Shown here in pieces: positions 35,791 through 48,006 of a stretch of 64,000 nucleotides of DNA. A program made the position numbers and the translations under genes. Each line of letters opens with the position of its first letter. The first letter of the stretch is position 1. The stretch spans positions 3,162,001 to 3,226,000 of the forward strand of contig NC_063068.1 in the NCBI RefSeq assembly GCF_022605165.1, written 5' to 3'. The notes under the pieces were generated by a model. That model searched no databases. It was not told the DNA's origin and was given only the letters and a program-made list of their open reading frames with translations. The stretch comes from Purpureocillium takamizusanense. Its lineage: Eukaryota; Ascomycota; Sordariomycetes; Hypocreales; Ophiocordycipitaceae.

Positions 35791-38700
35791 ACTGGCACGC
35801 GCGGGAGACTGTTACTGGGATGTCCGGTTGGCTTTGTTGTCGGGCTTCAGCCGTTAGCGCGTCCGTGGATTGCGGTTGGGCTGCCAGGGTCAAGGATGAC
35901 GATGGGTGAGGGCTCTGGCGGCCGCCGCATGATTGTCTAATTTGCAAACAAATCCAAGGTTTACATACTCTCTTATACAATACGTGCGCAGTGTTATAGA
36001 TGCGATGCATGGTGTTTGTGAGATCGAGATCGTTGCAAAGTTGGCCGAGGACAAAGGCGACGCACGCACAGACCGCAGGACGTACGGGGCGGCCGGCCGC
36101 GCCAACAGGACAGGACAGGGACCTCGGGACCGCGAGAGCGCCTTCATTGATGGCGACCAGGCGGGCCTGTCAGGCACCGACCGAGTCGTTGATGCGAGGT
36201 GGCTCTGGCACGCAGTGCGCGGGGGCCACATCGCGGTCAGTTTGGCGGGCGGGCGGGCCAACGAGAGCTGGACGTGTCCGCATGGCCTCCGTAGTCGCTT
36301 GGTATGTACGTGCAGTTTGCACGGAGCATGCATGGTCATGAGTAAGTTGGGCAAAGGAAATGCGTGCATAGTACGAAGTAACTTGGGAGTGCGAAGTAGT
36401 TGGAGTAGGTAGTAAGGCAACACCTCGCAGCGTGTGCTTGGGGGCGCGATCACGAACAGTGCAAGGCTACCAACTAACGTACGGGTCCATTGATACAGTA
36501 GCTAGCATTGCTACCTCTGGGTCGTATCTCTCCCAACCTAGGTACCTACCTCTATACCTTACCTTGGTAAGGTACCTAGGATGCTACTATACTAGGGAGG
36601 AACGTACTATTGCCTTCCTTACCTCACCTGCCTGCACCTTTCTACACATAGTACCTGACTACCTAGGGCACGAGTGCCTGCTCTGCACGGGTCGGCAATG
36701 AAAGTTGATCGGTCGCGAGACACGCGACGCACGAGAGGCATGCGGGAGGGGGGAAGAAAGCTGGCGCCACCAGCACGCATGACCGACCGACTGACGGACT
36801 GACTCGTACGATGCGGACCAGACAGTTGACAGCTGCGGTGGGCGCCGCAAGACGATCAGGATGGGGCGGGCGCGCGCTCGCGGACAGACATGGGGACACG
36901 GACACGGGCACATTCCAGCGAGGTCGGCGAGCGAGTTAGTAGTAAGTACTAAACGTTTACTATCGTAGCGCAGATGTCACACGGCAAGGAGGGGAGAGAA
37001 GGAGGGGGAGGAGACTGCCCAGGTGGTCCCGGAGCGGTACCGAGTCCCGGTTCCCGGTTGGTATGCGGACGCGCCGGCGGCGGCAACATGTACGTGCACG
37101 TAGTAAAAGTGCGTATCGTACGAAATGGTACGTGATGGTAGAAAGGAAGTACGCGGTGGTAGTAACTTGGTGGTTAGCAGTGCGCACGAATAAAGTGCCG
37201 GCCGCGAAAAAGGCGCCGCCGGCAGATGGCAAACGAAGCGCTGCCAGGCCGGAGCAAAGGTATGGCGGACCCATTTTCTTCGTACTAATATAGTACTAAC
37301 TTAGTTACTACCTTACCTCGCACATACGTACCTACTACTCATACTTGGGTGCCAAGTTGGTAACTCTAGTGCCTGCCTATCTTAGAACGTACTACGTGCA
37401 GCGCGTCATTCTTGCGCTTGCTCGATTTTTGGCGGCCACCGGTCCTTGCTTGGCCCATTTCCCATGTGATCATCAGCATCAGCATGGGCATCAACTTCAT
37501 CGCATCAACTTCATCATTACCGGTGGTCTGGTTCCCCCCTCCAAAGCGGGCGCGTGTAAGTAAACAACACACCGTCCGCGTGATCGTGGTGTGTGGTGTG
37601 GATGATGATCATGGTGGATGATGGCAGGAGGGATGGATGCACTGGACTGGGCAGGGGACAGGGATTCGGTTCTTTCGCTCCGATGGGAGACAGGCAGACA
37701 GACAGACAGGAAGGTAGACAGACATCTGGGCGGCGCGTGGAGTCGACGACTGGGGCCGGCCCGTGCGGCGGATGATTATCTTGTTCTTTTTTTTTTCTTC
37801 CCCCAATCTTTCCTTCCTTCTTGGCTCTTCTTTGCGTCTGGCCCAGCCGAGGACACCTGAACACGACAAGGAACCGGGCACGTATGATGTCACGAGCAAG
37901 GGGACCCCCCTCCTTCACCCTCCTCTCCTCTCCTCTCTACGCGAGGAATGGGCAAAAGGGCCTTCAATATTGCAGCAGCACGGGCCACCGGCGAATAGCA
38001 GTAGACAGAAAGAGAGGAGGCATTCCTCGCCGGGCGGTCCCGGGGCCTGGCTTCACAGACAGCAGGTACCAAGTTGCACACAGCCCACCGACCGCAGAGA
38101 CGCCGTTCGATGGGGCCGTCGGCTGGAATGAGGAACGCTGGGCCCGTGTGTGTGTGTGTTCTGTGTGTGTAACCGCCCTCGCGCGGCGTGCGGCACTGAC
38201 CTCTTCTCTGTGACTTGGACGTCGGCGACATGGAGGAGCATTGCGCGCGTGTATCATGTACCGTATGTATCTGTGCGCATATCCTTACGACCACGTTACT
38301 GGATACCACGCATAATGCTTCACGCGCGAATCGTGATACTAGAACTACCCATGCCATAATACTTCCTCGACGGCGCTTGCCCGGACCATCACGCATCCCT
38401 CTGCTGCAGAGCCAAGATTCGTTGACCGACCAGAAACGGGAGGGAGACCAGAAAAAGAAAGAAAAAAAGTTTTGCAGCGCAATTGGCAAGAGTCAAGAAA
38501 ATTGATGCGTGGCGTCATCGAGGCTTCGTCGAGGGGCTGCTCGCTCTCGGATCGGCGGCGTGTGGTTGTGGCAGGTGGTCATCATCAGCTCTGTTGGTGC
38601 GATCGGCCCCGCTCGCCGCTTACCCCGAATGGGGAAAGCGCCTGTTAATCCAATGATATGATTGGCCAATCGACGCGACGCCTTTGTTTACATTCTGACG

Positions 38701-41650
38701 CGTCGAGTCGCGTCTCGCGCTTTCGCTTCGTATCGTTTGGGCCTGCGCCCTCACTATCCACACTTTATCCACCACACTCCCCCTGGTTCAAGGCTGCAAC
38801 CTCTCTGTTCGTCTGTCGCAATTTTTCGAACCACGCCCCCCCTCCCGCAACTCCCCCCTCTCTCTCCTCTTTGCCCACCTTTTTCGTCGACCTTTGCCAG
38901 TCCCAAGTTGGTCGTCGTCAGCCAGTCAATCGAATGCCCGCTCCGGCGCCCCGGTGCGTCACATGTTCTGAGTGCTGTTGCGACTCGTTGGAGGGGGGGG
39001 GGACGATTGCTGGTGCGGCGCCTCGCTTCGGCAGTGCCGCGTGCCGCCGTTTTCTTGGAATCTTTTTCTCCCGGTTAGAAGCGACCGGCCAAGCTGGGAA
39101 GGAGTGGGGGGGGAAGCATTGCCAGCAAGAGGTGCTGGTGGTGTTGGTGGTGGCGGCAGCATTGGCCCCTCGGCGGCCCCGATGGATGACCGCCGCGAGA
39201 TCTAAGGGACAGGAGCTCGTCAAGACAGTGTCTGAGATGGCGGCGAGACAGGAGGGAGCCGCGTGTCGAAGAAAGGACCAGAGGGAGGAAGGAGGTCGGG
39301 AAAAGGGCGGAGGGGTCGCCAAGCCCAACGACCAACAGCAAGCCTCCGCCTAGCACGAGATGGAACGGGATATCGACGTTGTCCGCGTAGTAACTCGGTT
39401 AGTACGAAGTATACTAACTGGTAGTAGATGGAGTGCATGCTGCGGCCGCTTGTGCCGCCGCCGGACGTGGCTTGCTGCTGCTGCCGCCGCTCCCCCTTCA
39501 CCATCGCCACCACCACCACCAGAGGCCGCGGGAGAGCATGCCATTACGTCCCGTCCAGTGACTCCTGCGTGTCCGTCCGTCCGTCCACCCCATCTGCACG
39601 TACACGTGTCGGCGCCGGAGAGAACCGACCGACAGACGGACGGGCCTGCAGCGGGACAGACAAAGGAAACAAAACCGCACGGAAGACAACGCAAGGTTCC
39701 CTGTGCACGCAGGCGCAGGCGCACCCGGGTTCTGCAACGCGCAGTGCGTTCCTGCTCGAACGGCTGCATTGCTTCTTCTTATTCTTCGTCTTCTTCTTCG
39801 GCAGCCAGCGAGCCAGCCAGCCAGCCATTGAGACGCCAAAATAGAGAGAGAGAGGGAGAGTGCGTGCGTGTGTGTGCAAGCCCATATCGACATCCCCTAC
39901 CTGTGTCGATAAGAGTCGACGCGTCCCCAGTCTCCAGTCCCGCGGTCCCCGTGCCAGAGTCAATCCACGAGCGCGCGCCGTCCATCTCGCGCGCATTCCG
40001 AAACCTCCGGCTCCCCGCCCCTCCCCTCCCCTCGACGCGCGCCTCTCGTCGACATCTCGAGCATCGATCCGATCAGACACGAGAGTAGGCCAGGCAGGGC
40101 AAGACGTCCCAGAGCCGCAGTGGGGAATCAGAGCCGGTCGGTGGATTCGACCCATTGCCGCTGCATGCACTCCAGAGCAATCAATCGAAGCCCCAATGGC
40201 TCGAGCCACGACCCGATGTCCATTCGCGTGGTACGAAAGTACTACTGGTAGTAGTACTGCGAACCAAGACGCCGACCCAACTGCCAAAACCCATCATCCC
40301 TACCTACTAGGTATGTATGTTTCTTGGTACGAAGTAGTACGTAGTAGTTGTAGTACGCAGCACTGCATCGCATCGTCTTTCCTTGGTGCCTACCTAGGGG
40401 TACGCCCCCTCCTCGGCCCCCCCCTCCCAGCGTGGCCTGCCTGCAGGGCTGCTCCTCAGCATCGCTGGCCGCTGGTCGTGTCAGGCGTGTCAGCCCAAAC
40501 GCCGCTCACCCAATCCTTTGGCACACGGCACGCCCCTCTGGCGGAGGCAGCGCGCGACGGAGACACCCTTGACACCTCCAACAACAGTGGCCAACGCCCC
40601 CAGGCCACCTCTCAGGCCTTGCTGGCTGGCGCTTCCCTGGCATGGCATGGTAGCTGGAGGTCCATAGGTACCCGGACCTGGGCAGGTAGCACAGGCTAGG
40701 TCGGGTCGGGTGGCACTCCACTGGCACCCACCTACTGGCACTCGCACTGGCGCTGGCACTGACGCTGCTGCGCTGCGCCATGCGCGTGCCCCACCCGCCC
40801 ATTCGCAGCCCTGAGGCGCCTGGGCTCCATCCGCCCACCCACCCGACCCAGTCCACCCACGGCCTGGCCTGGCTGGGCTGGGCTGGGCTGCCCTGCATCA
40901 TTCCCGCGCTCACCCCATCGTCCTGCCTCCCGTCTCCCTTCGCACGCTTACCTAGTACTTACTACCCCATCGCATCGCTCTTCTCCCCCCCCCCCCCATC
41001 CTCCCACTTTACTCCTGCAACTCCAAACGTCCCTCCTCTGCCGACCGCGCCTCTTCCTCCGACTTGCCTCCCGCATCATCCATCTATCGCGGCTGCTCCT
41101 TCACCACCGACGCCTCGTAACTCTCGACCCGGCTTCCCGCTCCCGACGACAAACCCGACGACGCGTCCCGCATCACGTCCACCGCCATTTCACATCGCAC
41201 ACGTCTCGTCTCGCTCGCTCAGACTTGCCGCCCTTCGCTGCCCGACTAAGCAAGCGCGCGTAAAGAGCGTCATCTACGCCGCCCTGCATTCGCGGCCCCA
41301 CTGTCAATCAAAGACGCCGCAGACCTCGTCCAGGTAAGCTATTAGACCTTGTCTTCCCGTATCCTCCCCGGTCCTCCCTTGGCCCATCGTGCACGCCGCT
41401 GCTATATCAAGCTTGTCCGCCGGCTGCTGCCCCCCCTCCCGGCCGCCGCATGCCTCGTCGGTCCTGCACCGCCGCATGCCTCGCGTCGCATTCCAGTTCC
41501 CGCATCGCGCGTCAGCCTCGGTCCGCATTCACTCTGTGGCTAACCCTCTCACCCTCCTCAGGCACACTGTCCTCGCCGAGGTCGACTCGACCCAACCGCC
41601 ATTGCGCGTCCAGCCAGGCCTTCTCTTCTCAGTAGCTTGGCTTGGCCACA
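35791..41650. other. 5.9-kb gene-poor region and forkhead-gene leader
   Basis: No conserved coding content. Clusters of TACCTAGG/AGGTACC words lie at 36535-36600 and 40310-40400; TACGAAGTA occurs at 36372, 39403 and 40328. A promoter-like block at 38640-38940 has a double CCAAT arrangement (ATTGGCCAATCG) and a long pyrimidine tract but leads into no convincing gene. 40.9-41.6 kb is strongly pyrimidine-rich and is probably the forkhead gene's leader. A GTAAGC donor at 41334 suggests it contains an intron. Confidence 0.5.
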
Positions 41651-43933
41651 ATGGCCAGACCCACGCCTTTTCCTGGCCCAAACGAGCCGCTTCACATCTT
41701 CCAGGACGACACTCTCGAGAGACAGGTCCCCATGACGAGCCACGCCCCCATGCCCGCCGTCACCAAGCCGGCGCGTCGCCCCCTCAGCAGTTCCGGCTCC
41801 AACGTCGTGCTCAACCCGCCAGCCGCCGCCAACGCGAGCTACTCTCCGCACAAAATCAAGTCGTCGAGCCCCCGCTCGCCCCTGAAATCATCATCGCAAG
41901 GCAACAAGCTTAACGCGGTGTCCATGGCACCACCCATGGGCAAAGGCCCCACGACGGACTGTCTCCAGAAGAAGCCGCATATGTCAAACTTTAAGACGGG
42001 CCCTCACCGCCCTCACATTGAGCCCAACTACAACTATGGCAAGGAAAACATCCATCCCCAGATTTTCCCGGCTCCGCCAACCATCAACTTGTCCGTCGAG
42101 TCGTATTACCAAAAGCCCAACGGCAAGCGTGGCCTGATGGACGCCGCCCCCATCAAGGACGCCAGACCTACGAAGAAGTCAAGGCCGGATGAGCACACCC
42201 TACCACCTCACGACTCGTTTCCTGCTATCCACGATGACGGTGCGAAACCGCCTCACAGCTACGCGCAGCTCATTGGCATGGCAATCCTGCGTTCGCCCCT
42301 GCGCCGCCTGACCCTGGCCCAAATCTACAAGTGGATCAGCGATAACTACTCCTTCTACAACCCCAACGACGCCGGCTGGCAAAACAGCATCCGCCACAAC
42401 TTGAGTCTTCACAAGAACTTCATCAAGATTGAGCGGCCCAAGGACGATCCTGGCAAGGGCAACTACTGGGGCATCGAGCCTGGCACCGAGTTCCAGTTTC
42501 TCAAGGAGAAGCCACCACGAAAAGCTGCACCCACGGCCGAGAATCTCCCCGTCATGTCCACGCGCATGGAGCCCTCGCGACCCGCAACCGCCCCTGCCCC
42601 GGCTCCCGCTCCCGTGCTCCCTCCGGAGCCTACGCTACCGCCACCGGCTCCCATGCACCAGACAAGCCTGCCGCCTCTGCCCACGTCTCAAGCGACCCTG
42701 TCGATGCCCGCCGAGCTATCTTCCGATGCCACCATTCTCGTGTCCGACAACGCCGCACCAGAGGAGTCGACGGACAAGGCGCCGGAGAACGATCTTCCAG
42801 TTGAATCGTCTCTATACTCGCCTTTGCCCGCCAACATGCACTCGTCGCCGCCTGTGCCTAGACACGTGGAGCGTCGCAGCGGCACGCCGCCGTCGGCCGT
42901 CCGCAACCCCACGTCATCCGCATCCAGGTCTCACAAGCGTAGATTCGCTTCCATGGATGACAGCGGATACATCTCGTCTCTAGAGTCTTCGGTCATGCGC
43001 CCCAACCAAAAGGCCCTGCTCCTCACGTCCGAGGCCGATCGTCCGAGGCTCAAGCGCGGCCGCGCCGAAGAGGAGATTGCCCGTTTGCGCGGCTCCTCGC
43101 CTTTCAGCCCGACCAAGTCCCGATCGCTCGCTTATGGGCCCATTTCCTCGTCGCCCCTGCGACAGGCTGGCGAGAGCCAGATGCTTCCGCCGTTGACGCC
43201 CGTTGTCAAGATGAAGCCCCCCGTGCGACCTCCCCCTTCGGCGTCTCCCAATACGAGCCTGCGCATCCACCGCGATAAGGTCCGCCATATGCTGCAGTCT
43301 CCCCTCCGCCGCGTGACGGGCTCGGGCGAGGACTGCATCCCCTGGAGCCCGGCCTTCAACCTGGACGAGACACTCTACAACTTTGATGACTTCACGAACC
43401 ACGGGACCGACTTTGACATCTTCCAGGACATGACGGCTATGGATGACGGCCTGTTCCCGGGCATGAGCTCCGTCGATACGGGATCGCCTATCAAGCGCTC
43501 TGCCAAGCGCGCCCGCCTCGATCGCTCGGTGTCGACCTCTGCGCTAGGCGACATTACCAACTCGTCCAAGAAGAAGTCGTTGACATCAGTCCCACTCTTG
43601 AAGGTTCCCGAGCAGTCGCCTTCGCACTTTTTCGAGACGCCCAGCAAGGTCTTCGAGGGCCTCGGCTCCCCCTCGAAGCTCTTCCAGGACTCGCCGCTCC
43701 GAAACGCGTCCCCCAGCAAGTACGCTGCGCTAGATTTGGCCGCCGACGGTGACTGGCCCGGGCTGCTGTTCGAGTCCAACGAGCTCATGTCCCATACGGA
43801 AACTGGCCCTTCTGACTTTGCCGGTCTGGACATTCTGCAGGGCTTCGAAAAAATTGGCGCTGGCGTGCCGGCGTCGAAGCAGGCCAAGGTTTCCAAGCCG
43901 AGCCTGGCCCGGAGCTTCTCTACCAGGTTCTGA
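41651..43933 (+). CDS. Forkhead transcription factor (Hcm1/Sep1-like)
   Basis: A single exon of 760 residues from the ATG at 41651. The forkhead DNA-binding domain spans about residues 199-282: KPPHSYAQLIGMAIL, then IYKWISDNYSFY, the recognition helix WQNSIRHNLSLHKNF and the wing ending GNYWGIEPG. No FHA domain is visible, which separates it from Fkh1/Fkh2 and Fhl1 and favours the Hcm1 (budding yeast) or Sep1 (fission yeast) class, regulators of S-phase and M/G1 genes. Both flanks are long, Ser/Pro-rich and disordered. At least seven full CDK sites are present (SPHK, SPLK, SPTK, SPLR twice, SPIK, SPSK twice). A KEN motif followed by Pro (KENIHP, near residue 133) suggests control by CDK and APC/C. 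The C terminus ends LARSFSTRF. Assignment to Hcm1 rather than a filamentous-fungus-specific forkhead is not certain. Confidence 0.9.
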   Translation: MARPTPFPGPNEPLHIFQDDTLERQVPMTSHAPMPAVTKPARRPLSSSGSNVVLNPPAAANASYSPHKIKSSSPRSPLKSSSQGNKLNAVSMAPPMGKGPTTDCLQKKPHMSNFKTGPHRPHIEPNYNYGKENIHPQIFPAPPTINLSVESYYQKPNGKRGLMDAAPIKDARPTKKSRPDEHTLPPHDSFPAIHDDGAKPPHSYAQLIGMAILRSPLRRLTLAQIYKWISDNYSFYNPNDAGWQNSIRHNLSLHKNFIKIERPKDDPGKGNYWGIEPGTEFQFLKEKPPRKAAPTAENLPVMSTRMEPSRPATAPAPAPAPVLPPEPTLPPPAPMHQTSLPPLPTSQATLSMPAELSSDATILVSDNAAPEESTDKAPENDLPVESSLYSPLPANMHSSPPVPRHVERRSGTPPSAVRNPTSSASRSHKRRFASMDDSGYISSLESSVMRPNQKALLLTSEADRPRLKRGRAEEEIARLRGSSPFSPTKSRSLAYGPISSSPLRQAGESQMLPPLTPVVKMKPPVRPPPSASPNTSLRIHRDKVRHMLQSPLRRVTGSGEDCIPWSPAFNLDETLYNFDDFTNHGTDFDIFQDMTAMDDGLFPGMSSVDTGSPIKRSAKRARLDRSVSTSALGDITNSSKKKSLTSVPLLKVPEQSPSHFFETPSKVFEGLGSPSKLFQDSPLRNASPSKYAALDLAADGDWPGLLFESNELMSHTETGPSDFAGLDILQGFEKIGAGVPASKQAKVSKPSLARSFSTRF

Positions 43934-44906
43934 AAAGGGAACGGCTTTGTCTTTTGGCAGGGGACATCACAGCGCGAGCGAGCATTAATTACGATATAAT
44001 GATTTGATGAGGACGCGCAAATGGTGACGGCCATGCGTCCTGGCGGCGAATAAGCACACCAGGGTACTCGGTGCGGATTAGAATGGGCAACCCGGGGAAT
44101 TTCGGCGCGCGTGGGCTGGGATTTCGCCCACTTTGGCTTCACGGCTGGATCGCGACGGTAATGAGTATACGCAAGTACATAGATGCGGACCCAAGGGCCG
44201 GGCGGGCGACACGACACGAACACTGGAAACGGGACACACCTGGAAATGGGATCAATCACTGGTTTTGGGCTTGGAGCTTGTGCTTTTTTCTGGTCCTCAT
44301 GCTTATACGACGGGCGTCTGGTTATGACGGTATTGGGCGTGGGAAGGGTGAGGAGGCTTGTTTGGGTATTGCTCGAGTTTTTGTTGTCTGGATCACGCAC
44401 GCACTCATGGGTTTTTTATTGTTTTTTTTTTGGACCGGCCTTTATTGGAGATGGCGGCTGGATCAGCGTTGGGGGTCAGAGCGTTTCGGGTCACACACGG
44501 GCTCAGATTGACTTGACTTTGCAAAACGGGTGCGGACACGGGTGCCTTTGACGCGCCTCTGAAAGTTGAACCAAGTTCCATTTGCACGACGCAGTGACGA
44601 GGGTTCCCCTATGTGACTGACGCTGGGTCTGACTTGACCGCATTGCTATGCTTTGGCTCACCACCATGTATATCTCGTACGGACGCCAACTCGGGTATCT
44701 AAGTGCAACAAGAATCGCGCCTCCGTTGGAACAAACAAATACCCCTCTCCCCACACAGAACCCAGCTGATCCCCCAAAACGCCGTATCCTAGAACAACAG
44801 TCGTCCACTCCAGTGTTGTGTGCGTGCGTGCATGCGTGCGTGCGTGTTGTTCATGTTGTTAAAAGCAACAAGACCACCACGCGAGGCCATTCATGCCGGG
44901 TCCGAT
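43934..44906. other. Convergent 3' flanks of the forkhead gene and ATG101
   Basis: 973 bp between two stop codons. It contains T-rich runs near 44410-44430 and a GTGC/GTGT repeat near 44818-44850. No gene was seen. Confidence 0.6.
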
Positions 44907-46043
44907 TTAGTATATGCGCATGCGGGCGGCCCAGCCCGTCTCCTTTTGCTGGTCGACGGTAATCTTGAAGGGGAAAGGGTTGCCGCCCTGCGAGGTGATG
45001 GGGGGGATGTGGTCCTTTTGGGCGTTGGCAAACGTGACAATCTTCATGGCCGTGGTGAAGAGGGTCTGCTCCATGGCGCGGCGGACCTTGGCGCGCTCTG
45101 CAGGAAGAAGAGTTGCGTAAGCAATCGTCACTAGAGAAGAAAAGGGGGAGGAAGGGGTCGGGGGGCAGCGGTACCGCTTTCTGTGCGCGGCTCGGCGACG
45201 GTGACCTTGACGGTCCAGCACTCCCAGCAGACCTCTTCGTCTCCGCGCGAGAGCCAGGTCTTGCGACGCTTCTTCTCGAAGAACTGGACCGTGACCTGGC
45301 CCCTGCCTCCGCCGCCGCCAGTAGTGGTGAAGGCGGTGTTGTTGTTGCTGTTGCTGTTGCTGTTGCTATAGTTTTGGCTGTGGCTGTGGGTGTTGCTGTT
45401 GCGCTGGGCGTCGAGCTGGCGTTCAAGGGCGGCGGCTCGCTGGTCGATCATGGTCTCGAGCTCGTCATCGTCGACGTAGGGGAGGGTGAGGTCGAGGACC
45501 TCACGCGTGCGGGGGGCGAGGGAGGGGAAGAAGCGGGTGAAGAAGATGGTATGCAGGATGCCTACAAAGGGGACGCGCGAGAGGCGCCAATGGTTAGCAG
45601 GCAATGGACAAGCAGAAGGGGGGATGGACGAAGATTTGCGACGGGAGTTTTCCCCCCGGCGCGTTGGGGGGGGGAGTCGAAGCGAGACGCGGTACTCGGG
45701 ACATGGTGGCAAAAATGCCCACGACAAGCGGGTAATACGCAGATGGCGGGGGCGGGGGAGGGGAAGGGGGGGAGGGACCACCAGTTGATAAGAAAGAGAA
45801 GGACGGGGGGGTTTGGCTTGGCCGGCCGGCAGGCGATGAGGCCCTGACGCAAAGGGAAAGACATGCTAGACAAGGGCTCTGCTCGGGGCGAGGGGAAGGG
45901 CGCGCACCTTTGACGACGTCTCGGACAGATCGCGGGTCGGCGAAGACGTCGAGGATGAACTCGGGAGGGTCCTGTGGAGGCTGGGCTTGTTGTTGCTGTT
46001 GCTGTTGTTGTTGTTGTTGCTGCTGCTGGGCATGAGGGTCCAT
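44907..46043 (-). CDS. ATG101: Autophagy-related protein 101 (HORMA protein of the Atg1 complex)
   Basis: Exons 45908-46043, 45175-45561 and 44907-45097 give 237 residues. ATG101 is a HORMA-domain partner that stabilises Atg13 in the Atg1 initiation complex; it is present in most filamentous fungi and absent from budding yeast. Conserved blocks read in order: PPEFILDVFADPRSVRDVVK, GILHTIFFTRFFPSL, DLTLPYVDDDELETMIDQR, VQFFEKKRRKTWL, EEVCWECWTVKV, ERAKVRRAMEQTL and the C-terminal GWAARMRIY. I chose the ATG at 46043 (MDPHA) because family members begin MDP; in-frame ATGs also exist at 46082 and 46106. Two insertions are unusual: 14 Gln directly after MDPHA, and an Asn/Ser then Gly-rich loop at about residues 90-120. 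The first intron is 346 bp, by far the longest coding intron here; the second is 77 bp. Confidence 0.93.
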
Positions 46044-46464
46044 TGCGGCGACGGCGGTCGTCGTCGTCGTCGCAGCGAACATGGACGGCGATGGGCCCTC
46101 GAGCAAGACTCGGAGAGTGAGGGAGGAGAGAGCCGCCGAGAGATTGCGGTTCGGGGATCTGTTCCTGCCCGCGAGGGGCGGGCGAAGCGGGCGGCGCGCG
46201 CACGTATCCGTACTTTTTTCCTTGTTGGTGAGTGCTTCCTCTCTTCAATGGGCGGGTGGGTGAGTGGTCGGGGGGGCCGTGGATAAAGCAAGTAAAGGTG
46301 AGGTAAGAAGAGTAGTAGCAGCCGTGGTAGATGAGGCCGTGGCAGCAGCAGCAGAGAGGATGAGTAGATGGATATGTGTGTGTGAGTGCGTGTGTGTGTA
46401 TGTGTGTGCAGTGTGTGCCACGGAGGCGGGGTGCGACACGGCGGGATATGATGTAGGAGATATT

Positions 46465-46483
46465 GGGGGGGGGGGGGGGGGGG
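46465..46483. repeat. Homopolymeric G run (19)
   Basis: Nineteen consecutive G on the plus strand between ATG101 and PEX3. Length is error-prone in sequencing. Confidence 0.85.
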
Positions 46484-46698
46484 CCGCTGTTGGCGGAGGT
46501 CTGGTCGGCAGCTGTCGAGGAAAGGTGGGCGCAGAGATGCGTGGTCAGCTGGTATCCGACGTCAGAGAGTAGCCAGCCGATGAGATGAACGGACGAAAAA
46601 ACAGGTGCACAGCCGGTCTGGTGGTGGCCCTCCCTCTCCCTCGTGGCGGACGGTGGTGGGGGAGGGGGGAAGGGAGGGGGAGGGAAGCGCCGCCGGAT

Positions 46699-46727
46699 CC
46701 ATCCATCCATCCATCCATCCATCCATC
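46699..46727. repeat. (CCAT)n tetranucleotide repeat
   Basis: About seven CCAT units in intergenic DNA. Confidence 0.85.
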
Positions 46728-47920
46728 ATCGATGCTCGAGGGCGGAGGATTGGGGGGGAGCTGGAGGGGCTGCGGGCTGCTGCTGCTGCTGTTGCTGCTG
46801 GCGCGTACAGTGGGCGCACCTACTAGCAATACCAAGGTAAGCCTCCATACTTAGTATTTAGCACTAGCCGGTCGATCACAGGCTGTGGCGGCGCCGTCGT
46901 CGCCGTCGTCGTCCGGGGGGGGCCATCCACTGGGTCCGGGGGGGATGGGATGGTGGTGGCATTGTGGGAGCCGCATCACTCGCTGCATCTTTGCGGTGAC
47001 AAAAGGCCGACTAACTTACCAAGTTCGCTCCCTCCCTCCCGCGTGAGTGCCTCCCTGCTTTCGTCCCCCGTCATGGTGGTGTGCGTGCAAGAGAACATGG
47101 AGGGCACAGATACTCGGGGTCAGATGGAGGAGCGTCATGGCGCCCAAAAAAAACCCCTTCACCGTGCTTCTCAACCTTGACTCAAGGCCGCCTGTTCCTC
47201 AAGGCAGGGGAGGCTTAATATAATAAGCGGGCTTGTTGAGGGCAGTGTCACATCCACTCATCGACGCGAATAGATGGAGGAACGGAGGAGGCGAGCCCGT
47301 GTGAGCCGCCCAGTGCAACTTTTTATCAGCGGGCATCAGCGGGCAGTTGGTGCAGCATGGGCAGCAGCAGCAGCACCGGGAGCGGCGGCAGCAAGCAGCC
47401 CCAGAGCCGGCCAGGCGAGATCGATAACAAGACTTGCCGGAGGAGACATCCAAATGATGAACCCCATGTGTTACTACCTCAGTAGGTGCCCCCCCAGCTG
47501 GAGCCACGGACTCACCTCACCGGATTGGACGCCCTGTCGCCGGCGCCGGCTGGCACCTGAAAGCACTGAGCCACAGGGCCAACGTTTCCAGCGGCAGAGC
47601 CATCCATGGATGCATGCCGCCCCGGCTCAAGGTACCCGACCAGCGAAACCCGCAGGAGTAGGTACTTGCCGACGGGTGGGGGGGGGGGGCATGTGAGGGC
47701 GCGGCGCCGGACAGTTGAGTCCTCCCCCGTCCACCAACCAGCCTTACCTGTCGAGGCTCCACCGCTGAGAGTGGCGCTCGGGAACCGAGGCTTCGGCTCG
47801 CGGGGAGAGACGCCCAGCCCCAGAGCTCTCTGTTGGTACTGCTTGCTGCATGCATGCTGAAGTGCCCTGACAGCAGAGAGACGGGCCGCCACGGAACCGT
47901 CGTCACTACCCTTGGAACCA

Positions 47921-48006
47921 CCATCATCATCATCGTCGTCGTCTTCGTCGTCGTCGTCGTCGTTGTCGTCGTTACCATCACCATCGCCACCGCCACCGCC
48001 ACCACT
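47921..48006. repeat. (CAT)n(CGT)n(CAC)n triplet-repeat block
   Basis: Compound triplet repeats upstream of PEX3 that generate spurious open frames. Confidence 0.75.
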
